Assembly (NCBI RefSeq): GCF_036226525.1 | Contig: NZ_CP108487.1 | Span: forward strand, 248,001 to 312,000 | Direction of reading: 5' to 3' | Length of the DNA stretch: 64,000 nucleotides | Source of the DNA: Kribbella sp. NBC_01245 | GTDB lineage: Bacteria; Actinomycetota; Actinomycetes; Propionibacteriales; Kribbellaceae | Shown: one piece after another, positions 53,525-61,464 of the stretch | Layout: each line of letters begins with the position of its first letter | Position numbering within the stretch: the stretch's first letter is position 1 | The notes under the pieces: model-generated | What the model was told of the DNA's origin: nothing | What the model saw: the letters and a program-made list of their open reading frames with translations, nothing else | Database searches by the model: none | Position numbers and translations under genes: made by a program

Positions 53525-54250
53525 CCGCCTCCTAGCCCACCACGGTCGGCCGCGAAATACGCCCCGCTTGTGGATACCCCCGCGACGGTCGGACGCGAAA
53601 TGCGACCGCCTGTGGAAACCCCTGTCACGGTCGGACGCGAAATGCGGCCTGCCTGTGGACGCCGAGCCCACGGCGGCAAGCCCCGAACCGCACACCTGCG
53701 GGCGGATTTGTGCAAAACCTTCCCGCGAGGTGCCTTGTTGTGTTTGTACACGCGCGACGTATCGAGGCACTTCGCGGAAGAGTTATCCCCAATCCGCCCG
53801 CACGTGCGCATTCCGCGTCCGACCGTGGCAGCGGTATCCACAGGTGAGCGTCGAGGCGGTCCGCATTTCGCGTCCGACCGTGGATCACCTGGCACGGTCG
53901 GACGCGAGGTGCGGATCACCTGTGGACGCCGAGCCCCCGGCGGCAAGCCCCGAACCGCACACCTGCGGGCGGATTTGTGCAAAACCTTCCCGCGAGGTGC
54001 CTTGTTGTGTTTGCACACGCGCGACGCATCGAGGCACTTCGCGGGCGAGTTATCCCCAAATCCGCCCGCCGGTGCGCATTCCCCGTCCGACCGCGGCAGC
54101 TATATCCACAGGCGAGCGTCACCTCTCCTCGCGAGTGGTCGTGTTATGACGCGTCCACTCGCGGGCAAGGGCGGGGCCGCACTCCGCGTCCGACCGTGGC
54201 AGCGGTATCCACAGGCAGGCGTCACTCCTCCGCGAGTGGTCGTGGCGTGA
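53525..54250. repeat. Palindromic repeat region with 267-base tandem duplication
   Basis: No gene is supported. CACGGTCGGACGC and its complement occur many times. A large imperfect palindrome (53700-53799, ends GGGCGGATT/AATCCGCCC) is repeated 267 bases later, as seen from TGTGGACGCCGAGCCC at 53654 and 53921. The palindrome arms contain GCGAGGTGCC and GGCACTTCGC. Near-DnaA-box 9-mers recur: TGTGGATAC (53569), TTATCCCCA (53783, 54050), GTATCCACA (53834, 54205), ATATCCACA (54102). CGCGAGTGGTCGTG closes the region twice (54130, 54231). A related but more decayed copy is at 32.7-33.06 kb. Confidence 0.8.
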
Positions 54251-54287
54251 CGCGACCGCTCGTGGGCAAAGAGAGAGGGCTGGGGAG

Positions 54288-55298
54288 TTAGGGGCGGGGG
54301 GCGGGGCGGGTGCTGGCGCGGGGGGTTAGGCGTGGGGGGAAGAGGGTGAGGGCGGGGACTTCGTGGCCTTCGAGTTTGGCGATGAGGCTTTCGACGGCTT
54401 GCTGGCCGATTTCGTCGGCGGGGATGGCGACTGAGGAGAGCTGCGGGACTTGGCGTTCGGCGACGTCGTCGGCGCAGATCGCCATCAGCGACATGTCTTC
54501 GGGTACGCGGCGGCCGAGGCGGCGGAGTACGTCGAGCAGCGGGCCGATGATCGGTTCGTTCTGGACTACGAGACCGGTCAGGCCTGGGTGATCCTCGAGC
54601 AATTGGGTAACAGTCTCGAGCACGGCTTCGAAGGTGTGCTCGCAAGGCGTCTCGATGCCGACGACACCACGGCGTTCCGCGGCGGACCGGAAGCCGGCCA
54701 GGGTCCGGTGGGCGAAGCCGGTTTGCCGTTCGTAGACCGCCGACGGCGTACCCAGTAAGGCGATACAGCGATGACCGAGGTCGGTGAGGTGGTCGACGCA
54801 TTCCGCGCCGGCGTTGACGAAGTCGAGGTCGATACAGGTCAGACCTTCCGCCTCGGCGGGGAATCCGATCAGCACCGAAGGCATCGGCAGCTCGCGCAAG
54901 ACCGGCACCCGCTCGTCGTGCAGTTCGACGTCCATCACTACGAGCGCGTCCACCAATGCGCTTTGCGCGACCCGCTCGAGACCGGATGGCCCCTCGTCCG
55001 CGGTGAGCAGCAGTACGTCGTGGTCGTAGCGTCGGGCGGTCGTCACCACCGAGGTGGCGAACTGCATCAGCACCGGCACGTGCATCCCCGTCCGCAAGGG
55101 GATGACCAGCGCGAGTACGTTGGAGCGGTTCGACGCGAGCGCACGAGCGCTGGCGTTGGGCCGGTAGCCGAGGGCGCGCACGCTGGCCTGCACCCGGTCG
55201 CGCGTGTCACCCGAGATCGACCGCTTTCCACTGAGAACATAGGAGACCGTGCTGGGTGCGACGCCGGCATGGCGGGCGACATCGGCGATCGTGACCAC
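54288..55298 (-). CDS. LacI-family regulator of the xyloglucan region
   Basis: A 336-residue protein. HTH VTIADVARHAGVAPSTVSYVLSGKRSI and hinge NASARALASNRSN precede a sensor domain (VLALVIPLRTGMHVPVLMQFATSVV, VVQNEPIIGPLLDVLRRLG, SLMAICADDVAERQVPQLSSVAIP). GTG 55298 has GAGGAAGG upstream; the frame continues to 55439 but crosses the operator at 55322, so the short form is chosen. A TCGAAGCGCTTCGA site 24 bases upstream suggests autoregulation, and the same core lies before GH12, GH3-xylA and the SBP-GH31 operon. The inducer is presumably a xyloglucan oligosaccharide. Confidence 0.88.
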   Translation of the reverse strand: MVTIADVARHAGVAPSTVSYVLSGKRSISGDTRDRVQASVRALGYRPNASARALASNRSNVLALVIPLRTGMHVPVLMQFATSVVTTARRYDHDVLLLTADEGPSGLERVAQSALVDALVVMDVELHDERVPVLRELPMPSVLIGFPAEAEGLTCIDLDFVNAGAECVDHLTDLGHRCIALLGTPSAVYERQTGFAHRTLAGFRSAAERRGVVGIETPCEHTFEAVLETVTQLLEDHPGLTGLVVQNEPIIGPLLDVLRRLGRRVPEDMSLMAICADDVAERQVPQLSSVAIPADEIGQQAVESLIAKLEGHEVPALTLFPPRLTPRASTRPAPRP

Positions 55299-55321
55299 GG
55301 TCGTGGGCCTTCCTCTGGGAG

Positions 55322-55335
55322 TCGAAGCGCTTCGA
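55322..55335. promoter_or_regulatory. LacI operator TCGAAGCGCTTCGA (autoregulatory)
   Basis: A perfect 14-base palindrome directly upstream of the LacI gene, same core as 33113, 44105 and 55647. Flanks are not symmetric here. Confidence 0.75.
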
Positions 55336-55646
55336 TTCGTACGGCTGGGAAAAGAGTCGAGTGAGCGGGCCCGTGTGTCAAGGCCCCGCGCCGAACCTCC
55401 TGCACGTCCTCGCCCACGCTGACCCGGCCCACATTCCACTGTAGGCGAATGTAATTCCTTGTCCTGGCCACTGGCTGTTGACCATCGATTAGCAGCCTGT
55501 AATAGTTCTCCTACTTCGCCCGGATGCTGATGGCAACGGATTTGTCGATTCGAATCGAATTCGATGATCCAGGCCGGATCAATACCGGTCAGTGAGGTAT
55601 GTGCGGACTATTCGCGATATTTCCGCGCATTTTTTTCGAGGCAATA

Positions 55647-55660
55647 TCGAAGCGCTTCGA
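55647..55660. promoter_or_regulatory. LacI operator TCGAAGCGCTTCGA upstream of GH12
   Basis: Perfect 14-base palindrome, followed by CA as in the two 18-base sites, 68 bases before the GH12 start codon and behind an AT-rich stretch that may hold the promoter. Confidence 0.75.
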
Positions 55661-55728
55661 CAAACGTGTTACTCCCGGTGCGGTCGGTCCGCGGGTGGGG
55701 ATCCGGGTTCCGTAGAAAGGGATCAGCA

Positions 55729-56421
55729 ATGCGGAAGTCATGGAAGTTCCCGGTCGGCGTGCTCACGGTGGTCGTCGGCCTGGTGGCGACGAGTCTGCCG
55801 GCGCAGGCGGCGACGTTCGAGTCGTCCGACAAATGGGCCACCTGGTCCAATGGCGGCTACACCGTTCGCAACAACGTCTGGGGTGGCGGCGCCGGCCCGC
55901 AATCCATCTGGGCCAACTCGTACAGCCAATGGGGTGTCTGGGCGAACCACCCGAATACCGGTGGGGTGAAGTCCTATCCGCATTCGGCGAAGATGATCAA
56001 TAGGCGGCTCAGTTCGATCGGCAGTCTGACCAGCAGTTTCAATGTCAGCCGCCCGAACAGCGGCGCATACACCGCGGCATATGACATCTGGGCCAACAAC
56101 CACACCTACGAGATCATGATCTGGATGAACAAGCAGGGCGCGGTGGGCCCGATCGGCAGCAGGCAGGCGACCGCGACCGTCGGCGGTCACACCTGGGACA
56201 TCCACCGGGGCTCGAACGGTTCGAACGAGGTCTTCTCCTTCGTGCGTACGTCGAACACCAACGCCGGCACGGTGGACATCAAGGCGGTGATGAACTGGAT
56301 CAGAAACAGAGGCTGGTACGGCGACGTCACCGTCGGCGACGTGCAGTTCGGTTTCGAGATCACCTCGTCCAGCGGCGGTCTCAACTTCACCTCGAACAGC
56401 TTCTCGATCTCATCCAGCTGA
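55729..56421 (+). CDS. Secreted endoglucanase/xyloglucanase, glycoside hydrolase family 12
   Basis: A 230-residue protein, signal peptide ending SLPAQA-A. The GH12 jelly roll is recognisable from YTVRNNVWG, TYEIMIWMNKQG (nucleophile Glu128) and FGFEITSSSGG (acid/base Glu210). There is no carbohydrate-binding module. The family includes xyloglucan-specific endoglucanases, and the LacI operator shared with the GH31 and GH3 operons points to that activity. The ATG at 55729 follows AAAGGG; a terminator hairpin ends the gene. Confidence 0.92.
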   Translation: MRKSWKFPVGVLTVVVGLVATSLPAQAATFESSDKWATWSNGGYTVRNNVWGGGAGPQSIWANSYSQWGVWANHPNTGGVKSYPHSAKMINRRLSSIGSLTSSFNVSRPNSGAYTAAYDIWANNHTYEIMIWMNKQGAVGPIGSRQATATVGGHTWDIHRGSNGSNEVFSFVRTSNTNAGTVDIKAVMNWIRNRGWYGDVTVGDVQFGFEITSSSGGLNFTSNSFSISSS

Positions 56422-56453
56422 CCTCCAACGACATAGCACGGCCAAGCACAAAG

Positions 56454-56488
56454 CAGGCGGCGACCGGGGTCGATCCGGTCGCCGCCTG
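56454..56488 (+). terminator. Terminator hairpin after GH12
   Basis: CAGGCGGCGACCGG (56454-56467), 7-base loop, perfect complement (56475-56488). Confidence 0.8.
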
Positions 56489-56638
56489 TCGTCGCGCAGT
56501 AGCACGCTGTGCCCGGCTGCGCAACGGATCTTGCGCACGCACCCGGCCATCGCAACACCCGGCCGACAGCACCGCCAATGCTCCCATCCTGAAGTCGCCG
56601 GCAATCCCGTCGGCCATTTCAGCAAAGGATGGACCGCC

Positions 56639-57049
56639 ATGAATCGCTCGAAATCCCTGCAGAATAAGGCAACCCGTCGCAGCCTGCGCGGAGCCGCCGT
56701 ACTCGCCGCCGCGACCGCCCTCTGCGCCACCATCGGCGGCGCGGCCAACGCCGTCACCATCGCCGAACCGGCCAACGCCGCCAGCGCGGTGGCGACCAGC
56801 TGGATCGGCTCGAACTCCGGTGGCGCGAATATGCGTACCTGCCCGAATACCGGCTGCGCCCGGGTTCTCTACCTGGGCAACGGATCCGAGGTCTACATGC
56901 TGTGCTGGACCGACGCCCAGACGGTCAGCCCGCCGAACTCGGACTACACCTCCAGCCGGTGGTTCAAGATCGGCCTGTACTACGACAACCGGACCGGGTA
57001 CGTCCACTCGTCGCTGGTGGAGAACCAGTCGAGCGTCGGCCACTGCTGA
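56639..57049 (+). CDS. Small secreted SH3-like protein
   Basis: A 136-residue protein with a signal peptide (GAAVLAAATALCATIGGAANA). The mature part of about 80 residues, MRTCPNTGCARVLYLGNGSE ... WFKIGLYYDNRTGYVHSSLV, follows the bacterial SH3 pattern (one R-x-C/G-P start, closing G-Y-V-x-x-x-L-V). Four cysteines (in RTCPNTGC, MLCW and GHC) suggest two disulfides. Such domains bind cell-wall peptides or proteins. The ATG at 56639 follows AAAGGA. It is a single gene between two terminators. Confidence 0.75.
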   Translation: MNRSKSLQNKATRRSLRGAAVLAAATALCATIGGAANAVTIAEPANAASAVATSWIGSNSGGANMRTCPNTGCARVLYLGNGSEVYMLCWTDAQTVSPPNSDYTSSRWFKIGLYYDNRTGYVHSSLVENQSSVGHC

Positions 57050-57055
57050 CCGTCT

Positions 57056-57092
57056 GACCGGTCCCCGGCGCGAGCTGCTCCGGGGCCCGGTC
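57056..57092 (+). terminator. Terminator hairpin after the SH3-like gene
   Basis: GACCGGTCCCCGG (57056-57068) pairs with 57080-57092 with one mismatch; the loop is 11 bases. Confidence 0.7.
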
Positions 57093-57171
57093 GGAGTGCC
57101 CCGTCGCTGAACTAGAGTCGGACGGCTCGGCGTGTGAGGCACGCGTATTGCGGGGTGTCGAAAGGATGTAG

Positions 57172-58479
57172 ATGCAATTTCTGAAGGGCAAGTCCTTGAT
57201 GGGCAAGCCTGTGGCTGCGGCGATCGCCTTCGGTGGCGTGCTGTTGCTCGGAGCAAGTACGGCGGTGCAGCCGGCGGAAGCTGTTTGGACCGGGACGTAC
57301 GGGATCTCGGCCAGCGGCTGGACGGCGACCGATTCGCCGACCGTCGCCGTCGACCGGCAAGGCGATTCGCTGCTGGCGTGGACGGCGTGCGAGGCGGCTG
57401 CGTCCGCTTGCTACCACCAGGTGCAGGTTCGGCTGAAGTCCGCGACCGGTGGGCTCGGCCCGATCCGGACGCTGTCGCCGCTCGGCCCGACCGCGAACTG
57501 GCCCGAGGTCGCTACCGACGATGACGGCGATTCCGCGGTCGTGTGGGAGCAGGACGGCCGGGTCGTCGGACGCCGGGTTTCAGCCAGTGGCGCGCTGGTC
57601 GGACCGCTGCGCACGCTGTCGAACACGGCGGGGACCAACCCGAACGTGGTGGTCGAACCGGCCGGCCGCGCACTGGTGGTGTGGAACGACATTCGCAGCG
57701 GCTCCTTCGTGACGACGGCCCGATTCCTCTACAAGGACGGCACGGTCAGCAACGCGTTCACGCTCGGCTCGGGTGCGGCCGATCAGCCCGCAGTCGGTAT
57801 CGATCGCAACGGCCTCGCGGTGGTTGCGTGGACTGAGTCCAATACGACTGTCGTGGCTCGGCGGGTCAAGCCCGGGTACATCGGCCCGCGCACGGTATTC
57901 CTCGGTGCGTCGTCCGGCGTCGGCTACGGCCGTGTCAACGTCGGTGTCGACCGTGATGGCGATGCCGTGGTGAGCCTGCGCCGCGCCCACTCCAGCGAGC
58001 CGGCCCGCCTCTGGGCTCGCCGTTGGCCGCGCACCGGTGCCCTCGGCCCGGTCATGCTGCTGGCGCCTACGACGGACAACCTGACCTTCTACCACTCACT
58101 CGCCAGCGATCTCGAGGGAGACTCGATGGTGATCTGGAGCAGGCGTTCGAGCTCTACCCAGACGGACGTATTCGGCCGCCGCATCACCCGGACCGGGGCG
58201 CTCGGCGCCATCACCCGCCTCGGTGTCGGCGACCGGCCACGCGTCGCTTTGGATGACGACGGCAACGGTCTCGCGGTTTGGCACTCGCCCGGTCCGCCGT
58301 ACGACGCGACTCGGGTGTTCGCCCGTCCCATCTCGACGGCCGGCGCGTTCGGTGTGACCGCGACCCTCTCGACGGACGGCCGGGTGCCTCGCGTGGACGC
58401 CAGCCCTGGCGGCAACTTCGCCGTCGTCTGGCAGCAGAAGTCGTACCCGTACACGACTCGCGCGCGTTTCGGCCACTAG
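57172..58479 (+). CDS. Secreted beta-propeller-like repeat protein
   Basis: A 435-residue protein with signal peptide (AAIAFGGVLLLGASTAVQPAEA). The mature chain consists of seven or so repeats of about 50 residues of the pattern P-x-V-A-x-D-x-x-G-D-S-x-x-x-W (SPTVAVDRQGDSLLAWTA, WPEVATDDDGDSAVVWEQ, QPAVGIDRNGLAVVAWTE, RVNVGVDRDGDAVVSLRR, RPRVALDDDGNGLAVWHS), each followed by a G-x-x-G-P-x-R-T-L strand. A propeller or similar beta fold exposed outside the cell is likely. No enzyme motif is seen. AAAGGATG precedes the ATG, and a bidirectional terminator follows. Confidence 0.75.
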   Translation: MQFLKGKSLMGKPVAAAIAFGGVLLLGASTAVQPAEAVWTGTYGISASGWTATDSPTVAVDRQGDSLLAWTACEAAASACYHQVQVRLKSATGGLGPIRTLSPLGPTANWPEVATDDDGDSAVVWEQDGRVVGRRVSASGALVGPLRTLSNTAGTNPNVVVEPAGRALVVWNDIRSGSFVTTARFLYKDGTVSNAFTLGSGAADQPAVGIDRNGLAVVAWTESNTTVVARRVKPGYIGPRTVFLGASSGVGYGRVNVGVDRDGDAVVSLRRAHSSEPARLWARRWPRTGALGPVMLLAPTTDNLTFYHSLASDLEGDSMVIWSRRSSSTQTDVFGRRITRTGALGAITRLGVGDRPRVALDDDGNGLAVWHSPGPPYDATRVFARPISTAGAFGVTATLSTDGRVPRVDASPGGNFAVVWQQKSYPYTTRARFGH

Positions 58480-58486
58480 CCCTAAG

Positions 58487-58520
58487 GCTCCTCGTGCGGC
58501 CGCCCGGCCGCGCGAGGAGC
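58487..58520. terminator. Bidirectional terminator between convergent genes
   Basis: GCTCCTCGTGCGGCC (58487-58501), loop GCCC, and 58506-58520 form a 15-bp stem with one G-T pair. The right arm touches the stop codon of the SRPBCC gene. Confidence 0.8.
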
Positions 58521-59023
58521 TAAGCCGGCGTTGACTCGGCGGCGCGCTTCAGCGTGACCAGGGCTTCGTCGAGCACGGCTTCGAGCTTCGCGGTGTTGAA
58601 GATGAGCCCGAACAGCGGCCCGGCCATCGACTCCTCTGTCACCACACGCGTCTCGGTGTCGCCGACCGGCTCCAGCACGAACCGGTGCACCGCCTTGGCG
58701 CCGAAGGCCTTGCCGGTCCAGGCCAGCTCGCGCAGCGGCTCGACGACGGCGAACTGCGCCTTCATCGTGGCGCCACTCTTCTTGCGGGTGAAGCGGCCGT
58801 CGACCGTCACGCCGTTCGCCAGCTGGATATCGCGCACACCCGGCTCGAGCGTCTCGTCCCAGTTCGCCACATCGCTGAGCAACTGCCAAACCCGCTCGAC
58901 CGGAGCCGCGATGGTCGTCTCCTTGACCGCCTTGATGCCCGCCGCGTCGTCGATGCGGTGCTTCTTCGCGTACTCCTCGTGCAGCACGTCGAGCTTGGGT
59001 CCGGCGTAGAACAGGTTGGGCAT
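58520..59023 (-). CDS. SRPBCC (START-like) family protein
   Basis: A 167-residue protein. KAVKETTIAAPVERVWQLLSDVANWDETLEPG is the typical SRPBCC N-terminus and LEAVLDEALVTLKRAAE the C-terminal helix; the hydrophobic pocket would bind a lipid-like or aromatic ligand. No catalytic residue can be assigned. GAGGGAAG precedes the ATG. It is divergent from a TetR gene, with two copies of a GCAAC-N5-GTTGC palindrome between them, so it is probably the target of that regulator. Confidence 0.85.
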   Translation of the reverse strand: MPNLFYAGPKLDVLHEEYAKKHRIDDAAGIKAVKETTIAAPVERVWQLLSDVANWDETLEPGVRDIQLANGVTVDGRFTRKKSGATMKAQFAVVEPLRELAWTGKAFGAKAVHRFVLEPVGDTETRVVTEESMAGPLFGLIFNTAKLEAVLDEALVTLKRAAESTPA

Positions 59024-59044
59024 GCGACTTCCCTCGGCTTCCCG

Positions 59045-59059
59045 GCAACGACATGTTGC
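59045..59059. promoter_or_regulatory. TetR operator candidate 1, GCAAC-N5-GTTGC
   Basis: GCAACGACATGTTGC, 22 bases before the SRPBCC start. Arms are perfect. Confidence 0.65.
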
Positions 59060-59093
59060 GCTGGCAGCAATATGTCACCGCTTCCTCCTAAAC

Positions 59094-59108
59094 GCAACGA
59101 ACTGTTGC
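59094..59108. promoter_or_regulatory. TetR operator candidate 2, GCAAC-N5-GTTGC
   Basis: GCAACGAACTGTTGC, 49 bases from the first copy and 46 bases before the TetR start. Only the three central bases differ between copies. Confidence 0.65.
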
Positions 59109-59153
59109 ATAATTGCCTTCGGCACCAAGTAGCAAGTAGTCGGAGGAGGCCGC

Positions 59154-59756
59154 GTGAGTGACCCCGGCACGGTTCGGCCAGGCGGCCGTACGGCGCGAAC
59201 GCGCGCGCAGGTGTTCGGGGCGACCCTTGCCGAGCTCGCGTCGAGCGGTTACGACCAGTTCAGCGTGGACGCCGTCGCGCGCCGGGCCGGCGTACACAAG
59301 ACGACGGTGTACCGGCGGTGGCGGACCAAGGACCAGTTGGTCGTCGAGGCGATGGAGGAGACGGCGCAGAAGTGGATCGACGTACCGGACACGGGCGATC
59401 TCGACCACGATTTGCGGGCGTTGGCGCGGGCGGTTCGGGCCCTCCTTGCCAGCCCGTACGGCGGCGCGACCATACGCGCGCTTGTCTCCGGTGCGCAGGC
59501 GTCACCGGAAGTCGCGCAGATCCTGCGACGATTTTGGACGACCAGGATGAGCCGAGTCGGCGCGATCGTCGAACGTGCCGTGAGCCGAGGCGAGCTGCCC
59601 GCCGGGACGGACTCGGATGAGTTGATGAAGCATTTGGCGGCGCCGCTGTTCCACCGGGTGCTGGTCACTGCCGAACCACTGAGCGAGGCAATGGCCGATC
59701 GCGCCGCCGCAGCCGCTCTGGCCGCTGCCCGGGCCGGAGTTTTCGATAAGTCGTAG
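59154..59756 (+). CDS. TetR-family transcriptional regulator
   Basis: A 200-residue protein. HTH: ATLAELASSGYDQFSVDAVARRAGVHKTTVYRRWRTKDQLVVEAM, followed by the all-helical ligand domain ending in a TetR_C-type segment (LMKHLAAPLFHRVLVTAEPLSEAMADRA). The GTG start has GGAGGAG 5 bases upstream. It probably represses itself and the divergent SRPBCC gene through the paired GCAAC-N5-GTTGC sites. The ligand is unknown. Confidence 0.9.
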   Translation: MSDPGTVRPGGRTARTRAQVFGATLAELASSGYDQFSVDAVARRAGVHKTTVYRRWRTKDQLVVEAMEETAQKWIDVPDTGDLDHDLRALARAVRALLASPYGGATIRALVSGAQASPEVAQILRRFWTTRMSRVGAIVERAVSRGELPAGTDSDELMKHLAAPLFHRVLVTAEPLSEAMADRAAAAALAAARAGVFDKS

Positions 59757-59769
59757 TAGCGTCGGCGGC

Positions 59770-60402
59770 GTGCGAATCCTGTTCATCGGCAACAGCTACA
59801 CGTCGCGCAACAACCTGCCGGGGTTGATCGCGGGGCTCGCGAGCGCGCGCGGTACGACCGTTGACCATCGGCTGATCTCCGCCGGTGGCGCGTCGCTGCG
59901 GCAGCACCTCAACGCGGGGACGGCGCTCGCGGCGATCGCCGAGGGCGCGTACGACGTCGTCGTACTGCAGGAGCAGAGCACGCTGCCCGCGAAGAACGCG
60001 AAGCGTATGCACGAAGGTGTGCGGGATTTCCACACCGCGATCGAGGCAGCCGGTGCGCGGACAGCGTTGTACATGACGTGGGCTCGACGGAATGCGCCTG
60101 AAGCGCAGCAGGCGATTACGGCGGCTTATGCGAGCGTTGGTGCCGAGCTCGGTGCGACCGTCGTACCGGTTGGCATGGTGTGGGAGGAGTTCCTTCGCAC
60201 GTACGACGAACCGGTCCTGCATGACGCCGACAACAGCCATCCGGCCCTCGCTGGGAGTTACCTCGCGGCGTGCGTATTCCTCATCGCGCTATTCGGCGAA
60301 GACCCGGTCGGCATCGACGTACCCGTGAAAGGCCTCGACCCCGAAACTGCCGCCCTACTCCGCGAAGCCGCCTGGACCATTTGCGAATCCCTGGCGAGCT
60401 AG
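59770..60402 (+). CDS. SGNH-fold hydrolase, cytoplasmic
   Basis: A 210-residue protein without signal peptide. MRILFIGNSYTSRNNLPGL (Ser block), RLISAGGASLRQHL, VVVLQEQSTLP and DNSHPALAGSYLAACVF (Asp/His block) fit an SGNH/DUF4886-like esterase. The GTG start lies 13 bases after the TetR stop, so it could be in the same transcript. Its last 48 bases overlap the end of the convergent PLP-enzyme gene. The substrate is unknown. Confidence 0.8.
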   Translation: MRILFIGNSYTSRNNLPGLIAGLASARGTTVDHRLISAGGASLRQHLNAGTALAAIAEGAYDVVVLQEQSTLPAKNAKRMHEGVRDFHTAIEAAGARTALYMTWARRNAPEAQQAITAAYASVGAELGATVVPVGMVWEEFLRTYDEPVLHDADNSHPALAGSYLAACVFLIALFGEDPVGIDVPVKGLDPETAALLREAAWTICESLAS

Positions 60403-61464
60403 GGCCTGGAGGATCGTCTGGAGTTCGTCCTCGTTGAGGGAGACGAGTTCGAGGACTAGTTCGCCTTTGTTGGTCATCACGTGAATGTTGCTTGCCCTTA
60501 AGGCGTTTGCCAGCGTTGTGGCATCGATGCCTTGGGCAACTAGGACGACTCGCGATACCGGCAGGCCGGCGGGGTCGGGCCGGACGCGCGCCTCGAGGCC
60601 GGGGATCTTCGCGGCTTCCTCGGCGAAACGTGCGACCTTCGCGGCCTCGTCGGCGAACCACTTGTCGCGGTCGCGGGTTTGCCACTCGTCGAGCGCCGCG
60701 AGTACGCCGACGACCGCCTCTTTCGTGGGTTTCATCGCGCGCCCGATTCCCTTGTCCTGGGCGCGTACCGCTTGGACGAACGGCCGCGTGCCGATCACCA
60801 CGCCGGCCGTGGGGGAGGCGAGGTACTTCTGGCCACTGAGCAGTACGGCGTCCGCGCCCGTGGCGAGTAGTTCGTCGACCCGGGGGAACTGGGCCGCACC
60901 GTCGATGATCGCCGGGACGCCTCGGCGATGCGCGGCGGTAACGGCTCCGGCCAGGTCGACCGGTTCGCCCTGGTGGACAAGACGTGACGACACGAGGAGA
61001 AGGCAGGCCACGTCCGGACCGGCGAGCGCGTTGGCTAGATCGTCAAGGTCGCATCGCTGCTCGGATCCGGCCGGTACGACGTACGCGCCGGCCAGTCGTA
61101 CGGCCTGCAAGTTGGATTGGCCGTAGTCGATCGCATGACCGGCCGGGAGTACGACGTGGTTCGGGAGATCGCGTGTGTCCGGCAATTGGGCAATCCGGTC
61201 AGCGGCGGTTCCGGTCATCGCGGCCGCCACGGCGATCGTGGTCGCGGCTGCCGTGCAATGGACCACCGCGGCCGCCTCCGCGCCCGTCGCCTTGGCGATC
61301 GATTCGCTCGCGTGGTCCGCGAGTTCGTCCATCACGAAGAACTCCTGCAGCGCGGCCGCGACCGCCTCGGCCACGGCGGGCGAACTCCGCGACACCCCTA
61401 GCGGCGTATACCCTCCGCACGCGTTGATGGCCTTGCTCAACCCCAACCGCTCATGAATCCCCAT
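60355..61464 (-). CDS. SelA-like PLP-dependent enzyme
   Basis: A 369-residue protein of the selenocysteine synthase-like fold type I group. INACGGYTPLGVSRSSPAVAEAV, ATGAEAAAVVHCTAAAT, IIDGAAQFPRVDELL and the PLP-lysine block LLSGQKYLASPTAGVVIG are present. It lacks the N-terminal tRNA-binding extension of true SelA, so it is more likely a metabolic lyase or aminotransferase such as those acting on amino sugars or amino acids. The ATG at 61464 is chosen because it opens the conserved fold (MGIHERLGLSKAINACGG); the frame remains open further upstream as arginine/proline-rich shadow. It is 92 bases downstream of the TetR gene stop. Confidence 0.8.
   Translation of the reverse strand: MGIHERLGLSKAINACGGYTPLGVSRSSPAVAEAVAAALQEFFVMDELADHASESIAKATGAEAAAVVHCTAAATTIAVAAAMTGTAADRIAQLPDTRDLPNHVVLPAGHAIDYGQSNLQAVRLAGAYVVPAGSEQRCDLDDLANALAGPDVACLLLVSSRLVHQGEPVDLAGAVTAAHRRGVPAIIDGAAQFPRVDELLATGADAVLLSGQKYLASPTAGVVIGTRPFVQAVRAQDKGIGRAMKPTKEAVVGVLAALDEWQTRDRDKWFADEAAKVARFAEEAAKIPGLEARVRPDPAGLPVSRVVLVAQGIDATTLANALRASNIHVMTNKGELVLELVSLNEDELQTILQALARQGFANGPGGFAE

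Noticed and set aside
53506..54250. Open frames of 100-226 codons in the 53.5-54.3 kb gap
   Set aside because: They are read through the tandem duplicated palindromes, so each peptide repeats itself; not real genes.
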